From assembly GCF_003755185.1 (NCBI RefSeq), contig NZ_RKIC01000014.1, forward strand, positions 62,001 through 126,000: a stretch of DNA of 64,000 nt, written 5' to 3'. Positions 1 through 8,168 of this stretch are shown piece after piece; the first letter of the stretch is position 1, and every line of letters begins with the position of its first letter. The notes under the pieces were generated by a model. The model did no database searches. It had not been told where the DNA came from and worked only from the letters and a program-made list of their open reading frames with translations. Source of the stretch: Frigoribacterium sp. PhB24. GTDB taxonomy: Bacteria > Actinomycetota > Actinomycetes > Actinomycetales > Microbacteriaceae. Made by a program: the position numbers and the translations under genes.

Positions 1-831
1 CGAGAACACGTGTGGTCGTCGTCCAGGATCGGCTTCACGCTCGGGTCAGTAGATCTTCTTCCCCCCGTCCGCCCCACAGGACACCTGGCGGGACCGCTGT
101 TTTCTCAGCGGCTGCGTGACGAGGGAGTCCTCGGACGCGACGCCGTCGTCGTCGTGGGTGGACACGATCATCTCATCGCCGGTTGGGGCGCAGAACAGCT
201 GAGCGCAGGCGCTGTCCTCGATTCCATGGGGACAGCAGAAGTGATCGTTGCTCGGCCCACTCACTCGACTCACCCCGCGCGCCGTCACTTCGACATCGCC
301 CCCAGCATCGACACCCCAGGATTCACCTTCCTGCGGGTAGAAGAACTAGCGAGGAACGTCCAGTGGGCGTCGCAAGACCCCGAGGTGGCGGGGCAGATCC
401 AGCGCCTTCTCCACGGCGCCGCTCCCATCGACTCGATCCTGGAAGCCGGGCACTTCATTCCGGGCCGACGTGGCGGCGGGACGCCTGCCTACGCGCTAGA
501 TGCCCCCAGCGATTCCCGCTCTCGAGCAACAGCCGTGCTCGGAGCACTCGCAGTGGCCGGCCGAGAGGCCGTCAGGGACATCCGACCAAGTGCTGACACG
601 GATCGAACAGCGCGCTCCGATGTCTGGCTAGCCGGCGGGTGGGCTCGGTCGCCTGGTTGGGTCGCCATCAAGACCGCCGTGAACGGGTTCAGCCCGAGAC
701 TCATCACCGAACCAGAACTCACGGGGGTGAGCGCTGCGCTCTTGGCCGCCACGGGGATCGGCTGGACCCCCGACGCTCAGGAGGCCTTGCAAGGTTCCGC
801 TGGCGCCGCTGCTGGCCGTCAGGAGAACTAG
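1..831 (+). CDS. FGGY-family carbohydrate kinase, C-terminal part (5' end outside window)
   Basis: The reading frame is open from base 1, so the gene starts before the window and only about 276 codons of the C-terminal half are present. It resembles the second actin-like domain of FGGY kinases, which phosphorylate sugars or keto-sugars with ATP. The visible marks are GGHDHL (near base 160), DSMGTAE (near 220) and a WLAGGWARSPGW stretch (near 625) that matches the family adenosine-binding GG motif. The dehydrogenase, aldolase and polyol permease downstream suggest a keto-sugar made by polyol oxidation as substrate. The exact sugar cannot be read. The TAG stop shares the CTAG at 828-831 with the stop of the convergent GntR gene. 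Confidence 0.8.
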   Translation, partial: REHVWSSSRIGFTLGSVDLLPPVRPTGHLAGPLFSQRLRDEGVLGRDAVVVVGGHDHLIAGWGAEQLSAGAVLDSMGTAEVIVARPTHSTHPARRHFDIAPSIDTPGFTFLRVEELARNVQWASQDPEVAGQIQRLLHGAAPIDSILEAGHFIPGRRGGGTPAYALDAPSDSRSRATAVLGALAVAGREAVRDIRPSADTDRTARSDVWLAGGWARSPGWVAIKTAVNGFSPRLITEPELTGVSAALLAATGIGWTPDAQEALQGSAGAAAGRQEN

Positions 832-1574
832 CTGGCTGAGATGTGCACCTCGAGGGGAACGATGTCGGTCAACACCCACGTCTCGTAGTAGTCGAATCGT
901 TTGTCGCCCTGAGCCCACGACGATGACCGCACACGAAGGACCGGGTCGCTGGACGTGACGCCCAAGTGCTTCGCGACGTTCTCGGGAGCCCTCATCGCCC
1001 TGAGGACGCGATGCCCGCCGTGCACCGTGAAGCCCGCAGCGGCAAGAGTCTCGTTCACCGATCCCGAACCATCGAGCACCTGGGGCGCCGTCGACATGAC
1101 TCGTGCCGGTTCCTCCGGGAACCAGTTGGTGCTGAACATGGTCACGCGCCCGTCCAGGGAACGAACACGCTGGAGGGCGAAGACCTTCGCCCCGGCGTCG
1201 ATGCCGAGGGCCTCGGCGACGTGCTGAGCAGGAACCACGAACGCGGCGTCGACGACCTTGGTCTCGATGCCAGTTCTGCCGTGATGGATCTGGGACTCCA
1301 GGAAGCCCTGCTCGACAGTCCACCCCGAGGGCTCAGTCGGGAGCGAGGCGAAGACACCTCGACGCGGGACACGCTTCGCGAAGCCCTCGGCTTCGAGGTT
1401 GGACAACGTCTGGCGGATCGTTGCTCGTGACAGAGCGAACTGCCGACCCAACTCGAGCTCACTCGGGAGTCGTTCCTCGGCCGGATACCTTCCACTGACG
1501 ATGTCGTCCCGAAGAATGCCGAATAGTTGCTCCCAGTACGGAACTGGGGACTGGCGATCGATGGTCTGCGTCAC
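828..1574 (-). CDS. GntR-family regulator with UTRA effector domain
   Basis: This is a transcriptional regulator of 248 aa. Residues about 8-75 form the GntR winged helix (YWEQLFGILRDDIVSGRY, then LPSELELGRQFALSRATIRQ). The remainder looks like a UTRA ligand domain (VFALQRVRSLDGRVTMFSTN; C-terminal DYYETWVLTDIVPLEVH), as in HutC-type repressors that sense a sugar or sugar phosphate. I chose the GTG at 1572-1574 because AGGAGA lies six bases upstream; a longer frame to 1661 exists but lacks a site. It is divergent from the dehydrogenase operon and convergent with the kinase, so it is the likely repressor of the polyol genes. The 12-bp palindrome at 1633-1644 lies in its own upstream region and suggests autoregulation. 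Confidence 0.85.
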   Translation of the reverse strand: MTQTIDRQSPVPYWEQLFGILRDDIVSGRYPAEERLPSELELGRQFALSRATIRQTLSNLEAEGFAKRVPRRGVFASLPTEPSGWTVEQGFLESQIHHGRTGIETKVVDAAFVVPAQHVAEALGIDAGAKVFALQRVRSLDGRVTMFSTNWFPEEPARVMSTAPQVLDGSGSVNETLAAAGFTVHGGHRVLRAMRAPENVAKHLGVTSSDPVLRVRSSSWAQGDKRFDYYETWVLTDIVPLEVHISAS

Positions 1575-1632
1575 GGCCACTCTCCTTTGCCTGGAAGCGT
1601 ACAGGGCCATCAATCGCCCACGACGGCGGAAC

Positions 1633-1644
1633 TGTACGTACAGC
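1633..1644. promoter_or_regulatory. Candidate GntR operator palindrome
   Basis: CTGTACGTACAG is a perfect 12-bp palindrome between the divergent GntR and dehydrogenase genes. A shorter CTGTACAG lies at 5038-5045, just before the polyol permease. A second inverted repeat, TGTCCT-N3-AGGACA, sits at 1724-1738 and may be a separate site. Assignment to the GntR protein is inferred from position. Confidence 0.5.
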
Positions 1645-1849
1645 ATCGACAAGGCGGACAAGATCGGCTATTTTGGGATCACGCGGAAGCGAGTGTGCAG
1701 GCACATCTTCACGAGAACAGCGATGTCCTCGCAGGACAGTCAGAAGCATGCGGAACAAGCCCCGAGAAAGCGCGGCCCCGGCATCCCAGCGTCGTGACGC
1801 GCATCGAACTCGGCGGCCCCTCTGTCTCAGATCAAGTTTGGAGATCAAC

Positions 1850-2851
1850 ATGAGCAAGACGATGCGAGCCGCGGTGGCCGATGGCGCAGGTGGGATCGAG
1901 ATCCAGGACCTGCCCGTGCCTACGGCGCAAGAAGGATGGGTCGTCATCGCCCCTGTCGGCACGGGCGTGTGCGGCACCGATCTCCACCTCATCTCCGGTG
2001 ACTACCCGCACGGGCGGTTCCCCGTCGTTCCCGGCCACGAATTCGCCGGCTATGTGACGGAAGTCGGCGCGGGCGTCACCTCCGTCCAAGAGGGCGACTA
2101 CGTGGGCGTGAACCCGAACGTGTCGTGCGGCAAGTGCACGTGGTGCCTCCGAGGGGCAACCAACCTTTGCCAGAACATCCTTCCCGTCGGCGTGGCCATC
2201 AACGGTTCTGTCGCTGAGTTCGTCGCCGTTCCCAGCGAGATCGTCTTCCCCTTGAACACCTCCATCAGTCACGGTGCGGCACCCCTGATCGAGCCCTTCG
2301 CGTGCGTCCTCCACGCCCTTGAGCGAGTGCCGGACTGGAAGGAGCAGGAGCTCGTCATCTTCGGAGCTGGGTCGATCGGGCTGATGGCTGTGATCCTCGG
2401 CCGCGCCGAGGGGGCAACGGGCATCCGAGTCGTCGAGCCCAACGAGGCCCGCCGCAACGCCGCGCTCGAACTCGGAGCTGTTCAGGCAGTGGCGTCGGCC
2501 GACGACCTCGACAACAAGGTCTTCGATCTGGCCCTCGACGCGAGTGGACATCCCGTCGCGATCTCACAGGCGATCTCCTCCCTCGGTCCCCGCGGCCGGC
2601 TCGTCCAGATGGGCGTGGCTTCCCCCACCGCGACAGTCGCTTTGAACCCCTACGAGGTGTTCGCAAAGGAACTGAGCATCATCGGTTCGAACTCATTGGC
2701 CGAGAAGTACGGCGAATCGGCCGAACGCATGGTCGATCTTCAGGACGAGCTCAAGAGCCTCGTCACTGCGACGTTCACGCTCGAGGACTACGCAGAGGCA
2801 CTGACCGCAGCGAAGAGCCCCGACCAGATCAAGGTGCAGGTGACCGCGTGA
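1850..2851 (+). CDS. Zinc-dependent medium-chain (polyol) dehydrogenase
   Basis: This 333-aa enzyme of the medium-chain dehydrogenase family probably oxidises a sugar alcohol to a ketose with NAD(P). The catalytic-zinc Cys is in [10 protein letters not shown] and the His/Glu pair in GHEFAGYV. The structural-zinc cysteines are in [17 protein letters not shown]. The Rossmann loop is [10 protein letters not shown] near residue 170. I chose the ATG at 1850 because GGAG lies about seven bases upstream; a longer frame to 1673 has no site and enters the operator region. Its stop overlaps the GTG start of glpX (GTGA), so the two are translationally coupled. The nearby polyol-type permease and FGGY kinase support a polyol role. 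Arabitol, ribitol, xylitol or a tetritol are all possible substrates. Confidence 0.85.
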   Translation: MSKTMRAAVADGAGGIEIQDLPVPTAQEGWVVIAPVGTGVCGTDLHLISGDYPHGRFPVVPGHEFAGYVTEVGAGVTSVQEGDYVGVNPNVSCGKCTWCLRGATNLCQNILPVGVAINGSVAEFVAVPSEIVFPLNTSISHGAAPLIEPFACVLHALERVPDWKEQELVIFGAGSIGLMAVILGRAEGATGIRVVEPNEARRNAALELGAVQAVASADDLDNKVFDLALDASGHPVAISQAISSLGPRGRLVQMGVASPTATVALNPYEVFAKELSIIGSNSLAEKYGESAERMVDLQDELKSLVTATFTLEDYAEALTAAKSPDQIKVQVTA

Positions 2852-3840
2852 GCGAACAGCCGGAGTCATACACGCACCCTGATCGCAACCTCGGCATGGA
2901 GCTGGTGAGGGCGACCGAGGCCGCCGCGATCCGCAGCGCCCCGTTCATCGGCAAGGGCGATAAGAACGCCGCCGACGGCGCCGCGGTCGACGCGATGCGG
3001 AAGTTCCTGGGCACGGTCGCCTTCGACGGCGTCGTCGTGATCGGCGAGGGCGAGAAGGACGAGGCGCCGATGCTCTTCAACGGCGAGCACGTGGGCAACG
3101 GCTTCGGCCCGGCCTGCGACATCGCCGTCGACCCGATCGACGGCACCAGCCTCACCGCCGCGGGCCGCATGAACGCCCTGTCGGTGATCGCCGTGAGCGA
3201 CCGCGGCAGCATGTTCGACCCCAGCGCCGTCTTCTACATGGACAAGATCGTCACGGGCCCCGAGGGCATCGGCGTCATCGACCTCGACAAGCCGGTCGGC
3301 GACAACATCCGCGCCCTCGCCGACGCCAAGGGCCTCGCCGTCGAGGACATCCAGGTGGCCGTGCTCGACCGTCCGCGTCACGCCGACCTGATCCAGCAGA
3401 TCCACGCCGCCGGCGCGGGCACCCGCCTGCTGCTCGACGGCGACGTCGCCGGCGGCATCAACGCGGCCCGCCCCGACTCGCGCATCGACATGTGCGTCGG
3501 GATCGGCGGCACTCCCGAGGGCATCATCACGGCCTGCGCCGTCAAGGCGCTCGGCGGCCTCATCCTCACGCGCCTCGCCCCGAAGGACGACGCGGAGCGC
3601 CAGAAGGCGATCGACGCCGGTCACGACCTCGACCGCGTGCTCGACCAGGACGACCTCGTCAAGGGCGACAACGCCTACTTCGTCGCCACTGGTGTCACCG
3701 ACGGCGCGCTCGTCGCCGGCGTCAAGCGCAAGCAGGGCATGATCCGCACGTCGAGCATCGTGCTCCGCTCGCACTCGGGCACGATCCGCCGCGTCGAGGC
3801 CGACCACCTCGTCTCGAAGTGGTACAGCGACACGGAATAA
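2848..3840 (+). CDS. glpX: Class II fructose-1,6-bisphosphatase (GlpX)
   Basis: This 330-aa enzyme hydrolyses fructose-1,6-bisphosphate to fructose-6-phosphate; GlpX enzymes can also act on sedoheptulose-1,7-bisphosphate. Metal-binding and active-site marks are [14 protein letters not shown] and [12 protein letters not shown] in the first third, with [14 protein letters not shown] later. The length matches the family. The start is a GTG overlapping the dehydrogenase stop. Codon use is very strongly C/G in the third position, stronger than in the dehydrogenase before it. This suggests that a highly expressed housekeeping pair (glpX and the aldolase) sits inside a less adapted catabolic cassette. 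It could be the only gluconeogenic bisphosphatase of the cell or a pathway copy. Confidence 0.93.
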   Translation: MSEQPESYTHPDRNLGMELVRATEAAAIRSAPFIGKGDKNAADGAAVDAMRKFLGTVAFDGVVVIGEGEKDEAPMLFNGEHVGNGFGPACDIAVDPIDGTSLTAAGRMNALSVIAVSDRGSMFDPSAVFYMDKIVTGPEGIGVIDLDKPVGDNIRALADAKGLAVEDIQVAVLDRPRHADLIQQIHAAGAGTRLLLDGDVAGGINAARPDSRIDMCVGIGGTPEGIITACAVKALGGLILTRLAPKDDAERQKAIDAGHDLDRVLDQDDLVKGDNAYFVATGVTDGALVAGVKRKQGMIRTSSIVLRSHSGTIRRVEADHLVSKWYSDTE

Positions 3841-3913
3841 GCAACAGCAACCAGAGACAAACGAGGCAGGGGCTGCGTCCCCGCTGCTGCACGACGATCA
3901 GAAAGAAGAACGC

Positions 3914-4942
3914 ATGCCCGTCGCAACCCCCGAGCAGTACGCCGAGATGCTGGACAAGGCGAAGAACAAGGGGTTCGCCTACCCCGCGGTCAACGTGTCG
4001 TCGTCGCAGACGATCAACGCCGTGCTCCAGGGCCTCACCGAGGCCGGCAGCGACGGCATCATCCAGGTCACGACGGGCGGCGCTGACTACTTCGCGGGCC
4101 AGACGGTCAAGAACCGTGCCGCGGGCGCCATCGCGTTCGCGAAGTTCGCGACCGAGGTCGCCAAGAACTACCCCGTCACGGTCGCGCTGCACACCGACCA
4201 CTGCCCGAAGGACGCCCTCGACGGCTTCGTCCTGCCCCTCATCGCCGCCAGCGAGGAAGAGGTCAAGGCCGGCCGCAACCCGCTGTTCCAGTCGCACATG
4301 TGGGACGGCTCGGCCATCCCCCTCGACGAGAACCTCGAGATCGCGCAGCAGATGCTCAAGCGCACCGCCGCGATCAACGCCATCCTCGAGGTCGAGATCG
4401 GCGTCGTCGGCGGCGAGGAGGACGGCGTCCAGCACGAGGGCTCGAACGAGGCGCTCTACACGACCGTCGGCGACGTGACCCGCGCCGTCGAGACCCTCGG
4501 CCTCGGCGAGAACGGCCGCTACATCGCCGCCCTCACCTTCGGCAACGTCCACGGCGTCTACAAGCCCGGCAACGTCAAGCTCCGCCCCGAGCTGCTCGGC
4601 GAGATCCAGCAGGGCATCCAGGAACGCTTCGGCACGGCCGAGAAGCCCCTCGAACTCGTGTTCCACGGCGGGTCAGGCTCGTCCGACGCCGAGATCCGCG
4701 AGGCCGTCTCGAACGGCGTCGTCAAGATGAACCTCGACACCGACACGCAGTACGCCTTCAGCCGCTCGATCGCCGACACGGTCCTGAAGAACTACGACGG
4801 CTTCATCAAGGCCGACGGCGAGGTCGGCAACAAGAAGCAGTACGACCCCCGCGCCTGGGGCAAGGTCGCCGAGTCCGCCATGGCCGCGCGCGTGGTCGAG
4901 GCCACCCGGCAGCTCGGCTCGTTCGGCCAGTCGGGCAGCTGA
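3914..4942 (+). CDS. fbaA: Class II fructose-bisphosphate aldolase
   Basis: This 342-aa zinc-dependent aldolase interconverts fructose-1,6-bisphosphate with dihydroxyacetone phosphate and glyceraldehyde-3-phosphate. Zinc and substrate motifs are ALHTDHCPKDALDGF, LEVEIGVVGGEEDGV, FGNVHGVYKPGNVKLRP, VFHGGSGS and KMNLDTDTQYAF, all in the usual order. The start ATG at 3914 follows an AGAAAGAAGAA purine run. It lies 73 bases after glpX in the same direction and shares its extreme third-position GC. A terminator follows. Class II aldolases may also join erythrose-4-phosphate to dihydroxyacetone phosphate, which could matter if the polyol pathway produces tetrose phosphate; that link is inferred. 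Confidence 0.95.
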   Translation: MPVATPEQYAEMLDKAKNKGFAYPAVNVSSSQTINAVLQGLTEAGSDGIIQVTTGGADYFAGQTVKNRAAGAIAFAKFATEVAKNYPVTVALHTDHCPKDALDGFVLPLIAASEEEVKAGRNPLFQSHMWDGSAIPLDENLEIAQQMLKRTAAINAILEVEIGVVGGEEDGVQHEGSNEALYTTVGDVTRAVETLGLGENGRYIAALTFGNVHGVYKPGNVKLRPELLGEIQQGIQERFGTAEKPLELVFHGGSGSSDAEIREAVSNGVVKMNLDTDTQYAFSRSIADTVLKNYDGFIKADGEVGNKKQYDPRAWGKVAESAMAARVVEATRQLGSFGQSGS

Positions 4943-4967
4943 CCCGCACCTCCCGGTCCGACACGAG

Positions 4968-5002
4968 AGGCCCCGCAGTCGTTCGCTGCGGGGTCTTCTC
5001 TC
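4968..5002 (+). terminator. Terminator after the aldolase gene
   Basis: CCCCGCAG (4971-4978) pairs with CTGCGGGG (4986-4993) across a seven-base loop and is followed by the T-rich TCTTCTCTCT. It closes the dehydrogenase-glpX-fba transcript before the separately promoted permease gene. Confidence 0.75.
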
Positions 5003-5037
5003 TGCAGTGAAACGTCCGTCCGTGTTGTTCGTATTGT

Positions 5038-5045
5038 CTGTACAG
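5038..5045. promoter_or_regulatory. Candidate operator before the polyol permease
   Basis: CTGTACAG is a perfect 8-bp palindrome with related GTCCGT and GTAC pieces on both sides. It sits about 55 bases before the permease start and matches the outer halves of the palindrome at 1633-1644. The same GntR protein may therefore control both units. This is short and so only a weak call. Confidence 0.35.
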
Positions 5046-5100
5046 TCCGTACTTTTTGGCTTAGCGTGGTCCCGTCGCCGTTGACGAAAGGGAACATCAC

Positions 5101-6402
5101 GTGACCACAACCTTGTCTGCCCCTGCGCGCCTCGTTGATCGAGCCGGCATCCCCGCGCCCCTCTTCTGGGGATTCGTCGGAGTCTTGCTCTTCATGGTGG
5201 GTGACGGCGTCGAATCGAACTACCTGTCGCCGTTCCTGGTCGATTCGGAGGGCTTCTCCGAGTCTGCCGCCGCCATCACGATCAGCCTTTACGGCATCTT
5301 CGTCACGATCGGCTCGTGGCTCGCCGGCACGCTCTCGAGCATTCTCGGACCGCGCCGGGTCATGTTCATCGGAGCCCTGAACTGGGTCGTCTTCGAGGCG
5401 TTGTTCCTCGGGGTCGGGGTGGGGATGGACGTCCATTGGGTGGCCGTCGTTGCTTACTCGATCCGGGGAATCGGGTATCCCTTCTTCGCCTACGCGTTCT
5501 TGGTCTGGATCAACGCCGCGACGCCGGCGCATCAGCGTGGAAGCTCCGTCGGGTGGTTCTGGTTCGTCTTCGGAGCAGGCCTCCCCACGCTGGGCTCGCT
5601 CGTTGCCTCGGCGTCGATTCCTGTCTTCGGTGAGTTCGGAACCCTGTGGCTGTCTGCCGGACTGGTTGCCATAGGCGCCGTCGTGGCCCTGCTAGGCGTC
5701 CGGGAACGCACATTCGCAGGCCCGCTCGGGGCGCCCGGCACCAGCCCCCTCCACGAGATGGACAAGGGCCTCTCGATCCTGTGGCGCGAGCCACGAGTGA
5801 GCGCCGGCGCCTTCGCCCGTCTCGTGAACACGGCACCCAACTTCGCCCTGTTCATCGTCGCTCCGTTCTTCTTCACGAACGAAGTGGGCTTCTCACAGGG
5901 CGAGTACCTGCAGATCGTGACCATCGTCTACACGGCCAACATCTTCGCGAATCTCGCATTCGGCCTCATCGGAGACCGATTCGGCTGGAAGCGGACCGTG
6001 ACCTGGTTCGGCTGCGTCACCTGCGCCGTAGGGGCACTGCTGCTCTACTACGTGCCCCTTGCCGTCGGCCCGAACTTCGCGGTCGCTGTGCTCTGCTGGG
6101 CCGTCTTCGGCATCGGCTTGGCGGGCTTCGTCCCGCTCACGGCTCTCGTTCCCTCCATGGTGAAGACAGAAGACAAGGGCAGCGCTCTCGCCGTCTACAC
6201 GCTCGCTGCGGGCCTGTCGGCCTTCGTGGGCCCTGTCCTCGTCGGACTCCTCGGCGGTGTGAGCAACATGGCCGTGATCATCTGGGTCTTCGTGGCCCTC
6301 TACCTCCTCGCTGCCGTGGCTACGCTCGTGTTGAAGACACCGCAGGACCCGGGACAGGAACCAGCACGCGAGTCCGTCCCAGCGGGCACCTCGAGCAGCT
6401 GA
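5101..6402 (+). CDS. MFS transporter, polyol permease type
   Basis: This 433-aa protein has about 12 hydrophobic segments and belongs to the major facilitator superfamily. The N-terminal region (FWGFVGVLLFMVGDGVESNY), GIGYPFFAYAFLVWINAATP and WFWFVFGAGLPTLGS resemble the polyol permease branch that imports ribitol, arabitol or related polyols by proton symport. The start is the GTG at 5101, with AAAGGGAAC upstream. It has its own upstream region with a candidate GntR operator after the terminator at 4968-5002, so it is transcribed separately from the dehydrogenase operon. The substrate is inferred from the dehydrogenase and kinase nearby. Confidence 0.82.
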   Translation: MTTTLSAPARLVDRAGIPAPLFWGFVGVLLFMVGDGVESNYLSPFLVDSEGFSESAAAITISLYGIFVTIGSWLAGTLSSILGPRRVMFIGALNWVVFEALFLGVGVGMDVHWVAVVAYSIRGIGYPFFAYAFLVWINAATPAHQRGSSVGWFWFVFGAGLPTLGSLVASASIPVFGEFGTLWLSAGLVAIGAVVALLGVRERTFAGPLGAPGTSPLHEMDKGLSILWREPRVSAGAFARLVNTAPNFALFIVAPFFFTNEVGFSQGEYLQIVTIVYTANIFANLAFGLIGDRFGWKRTVTWFGCVTCAVGALLLYYVPLAVGPNFAVAVLCWAVFGIGLAGFVPLTALVPSMVKTEDKGSALAVYTLAAGLSAFVGPVLVGLLGGVSNMAVIIWVFVALYLLAAVATLVLKTPQDPGQEPARESVPAGTSSS

Positions 6403-6415
6403 GGTACGGATCGGC

Positions 6416-6439
6416 CAGTACGTCTCGCGAGACGTACTG
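6416..6439. promoter_or_regulatory. Perfect 24-bp palindrome after the permease
   Basis: The arm CAGTACGTCTCG is followed directly by its exact reverse complement, with no loop and no T run. That argues against a simple terminator and for a protein-binding site or cruciform. It lies 14 bases after the permease stop and about 110 bases before the DUF1269-like gene, so it may regulate the latter. Confidence 0.5.
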
Positions 6440-6548
6440 CCACAGGACTACCCGGAGACCGTTCCTCGGGACGACGTCGACCGACGCAAACTCCATCAGA
6501 GTGGTCCCATGAGCCGGCAGGTGCCGGCGCCACGAGAAGGAGCCCATC

Positions 6549-7058
6549 ATGAGCACCACCACGGAACACGACCGAGCCACCACCCGCCAGATCCTCGCCG
6601 CGTCGTTCAGCACGCCCGATGGCGGCTCCCGTGCAGGCGCTGCCGTCACGGTCGCGCACCCAGGCAAGATCGGGAACACAGCAATCCTCTCCGTCAAGTC
6701 GGACGGGACACCCCGCTTCATGGAGACCAAGGACTGGGGAGCCGGGCGGGGAGCACTCGTAGGCGGAGCGATCGGCCTCATCGGAGGACCCCTCGGCGTG
6801 CTCGCAGGCAGCGGCATCGGCGTTCTGGCCTCGAAGCTCCGCGACGTCGGGTTCAAGGACGCGGAGCTGCGTGAGCTCGGCGCCTCCCTGGGGGCCCGTG
6901 AATCCGTCGTCGTGTTCGAGCTCGCGACGGACACCGTCGCCAGCGCACGCCGAGTGCTCGAGTCCCTCGACGCCGAGCGGATCGTCGCCGTCCCCGTCGA
7001 CACGAGCGTCGCCGACCTCTTCGCATCCGTCCCGGCTCCCGACGCCGACCGCGACTGA
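6549..7058 (+). CDS. DUF1269-like small membrane protein
   Basis: This 169-aa protein has a central glycine-rich membrane hairpin (GALVGGAIGLIGGPLGVLAGSGIGVLASKL, about residues 74-103) between two soluble halves. The second half carries SLGARESVVVFELATD and a repeated short alpha/beta pattern. The layout matches DUF1269 proteins, often described as stress-related membrane proteins, whose function is unknown. The ATG at 6549 has AAGGAG seven bases upstream. It stands alone after the 24-bp palindrome at 6416-6439. No link to sugar use is visible. Confidence 0.65.
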   Translation: MSTTTEHDRATTRQILAASFSTPDGGSRAGAAVTVAHPGKIGNTAILSVKSDGTPRFMETKDWGAGRGALVGGAIGLIGGPLGVLAGSGIGVLASKLRDVGFKDAELRELGASLGARESVVVFELATDTVASARRVLESLDAERIVAVPVDTSVADLFASVPAPDADRD

Positions 7059-7372
7059 CCCGACGCGAGCCCACCCGCTGACCTCGTGATCGGCAGGCTC
7101 TTCGAGAACGAGACCGCCTCGTACGTCGTCGCCTCCACCAGCATGAGCGAGCTGCTGCGGCGGGGACCGGGTGCCTCCTCGTCGTCGTCGTCGTCGGCAT
7201 CCTCCTCGTCGAGGCACCCATCGTGGCACTCCAGGTCCGGAGTTCCTTCGGCGCGCTGGTCGTCAGCGTGATCATCGCCGACGAATCACCTGCTCGGCGC
7301 AGCGCTCACGGCACCCGACTGGTCGAGCGCGAAGGACGGCCTCCTTCTCCTCTGCCGCACATGACCTGACGG
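7059..7372. other. Intergenic region with a possible membrane-protein remnant
   Basis: No convincing gene is seen in these 314 bases. Around 7160-7265 one plus-strand frame reads like a hydrophobic segment (CLLVVVVVGILLVEAPIVAL) followed by a charged tail. It follows an in-frame stop and has no start codon, so it may be the remnant of a small membrane protein. A weaker serine-rich frame from a GTG at 7086 has no ribosome site. Confidence 0.4.
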
Positions 7373-8053
7373 TCACGCGCCTCGGGTCGCGGCTCGTCGG
7401 ATCGCCTGCGCCACACCGTCGACGACGATGTCGACGCCGAACTGGAACTGTTCGTCGGAGGCCGGGTCCCACGTGGCCAGGGCCTGCCTCGACAGCGCGA
7501 GGCCGTCCGTCGGCAGGTCGTCGAGCAGTCGGGCGAGGTCCGGGGATCCCGTGTCGGAGTCCTTCGACTGGACGCCGAGCGCCGCGTCGCGCGCAGAGGC
7601 GAAGACGACCTGGTTCAGGAGCAGGAGGATCCGTCCAGAGGCGGTTGTCGAGAGCCCTGCCGCGGAGAGGCGCTGCAAGACCGTCTCGACGGCCTCGAAC
7701 GTCTGCACCCCTCCGAGGGCGGGGAGGCGAAGCCGGAAGCTGAGGGTCCCGGCTCGCAGGATCCCTGCCCTCGCCTGGTCCGCGTAGGCGCGACACGTGA
7801 TCTCCCAGTCGGCGTCCGAGGGCAGGGACAGCCCCGACATGACCACCCGTAGCCTGTCGGCCGCCAGGAGATCGAGCAGCCCCTCGCGGTCGACGACGTG
7901 GTAGTTGAGGGCCGACGGGTCGACCCCGAGCGCCCCGGCGACGGCGCGCATCGTCAGCACCTCGGGATCCATGTGCCGGGCGACCGCGAGGATCTGCTCG
8001 CGATCGATGCGAGGCGGGCGACCTCGGCGCCGCGCTGTGTACTCCGTCGACAT
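7373..8053 (-). CDS. TetR-family transcriptional regulator
   Basis: This 226-aa regulator has an N-terminal helix-turn-helix (REQILAVARHMDPEVLTMRAVAGALGVDPSALNYHV) after a basic GRPPR lead-in, and a C-terminal ligand domain resembling the TetR_C class. The start at 8053 has GGGAGGT directly upstream, so the longer frame to 8278 is rejected. It is divergent from the MFS-GH3 unit. The short AT-rich intergenic region contains TGAG-N7-CTCA (about 8091-8105), a possible binding site. It most likely represses the MFS-GH3 operon and possibly itself. The inducer is not evident. Confidence 0.85.
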   Translation of the reverse strand: MSTEYTARRRGRPPRIDREQILAVARHMDPEVLTMRAVAGALGVDPSALNYHVVDREGLLDLLAADRLRVVMSGLSLPSDADWEITCRAYADQARAGILRAGTLSFRLRLPALGGVQTFEAVETVLQRLSAAGLSTTASGRILLLLNQVVFASARDAALGVQSKDSDTGSPDLARLLDDLPTDGLALSRQALATWDPASDEQFQFGVDIVVDGVAQAIRRAATRGA

Positions 8054-8090
8054 GGCACCTCCCATTCGGACTTGACTGTATCGTCCTGCC

Positions 8091-8105
8091 TGAGTTATTT
8101 TCTCA
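8091..8105. promoter_or_regulatory. Divergent promoter region with a possible TetR site
   Basis: The 115 bases between TetR and the MFS gene are the most AT-rich part of this block. They include TGAG-TTATTTT-CTCA, followed by TTGAATTAT, which could be the promoter of the MFS gene. Assignment is by position only. Confidence 0.35.
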
Positions 8106-8168
8106 TGCACTTGAATTATCGGAGTCCGCCAGCCCGAGGCAGCCTCTACCTTCGACGGAGAAGACGAC

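Noticed and set aside
7086-7271. Serine-rich 61-codon frame
   Set aside because: The serine run comes from a TCG repeat, there is no ribosome site and another frame of the same stretch looks more like a membrane segment.
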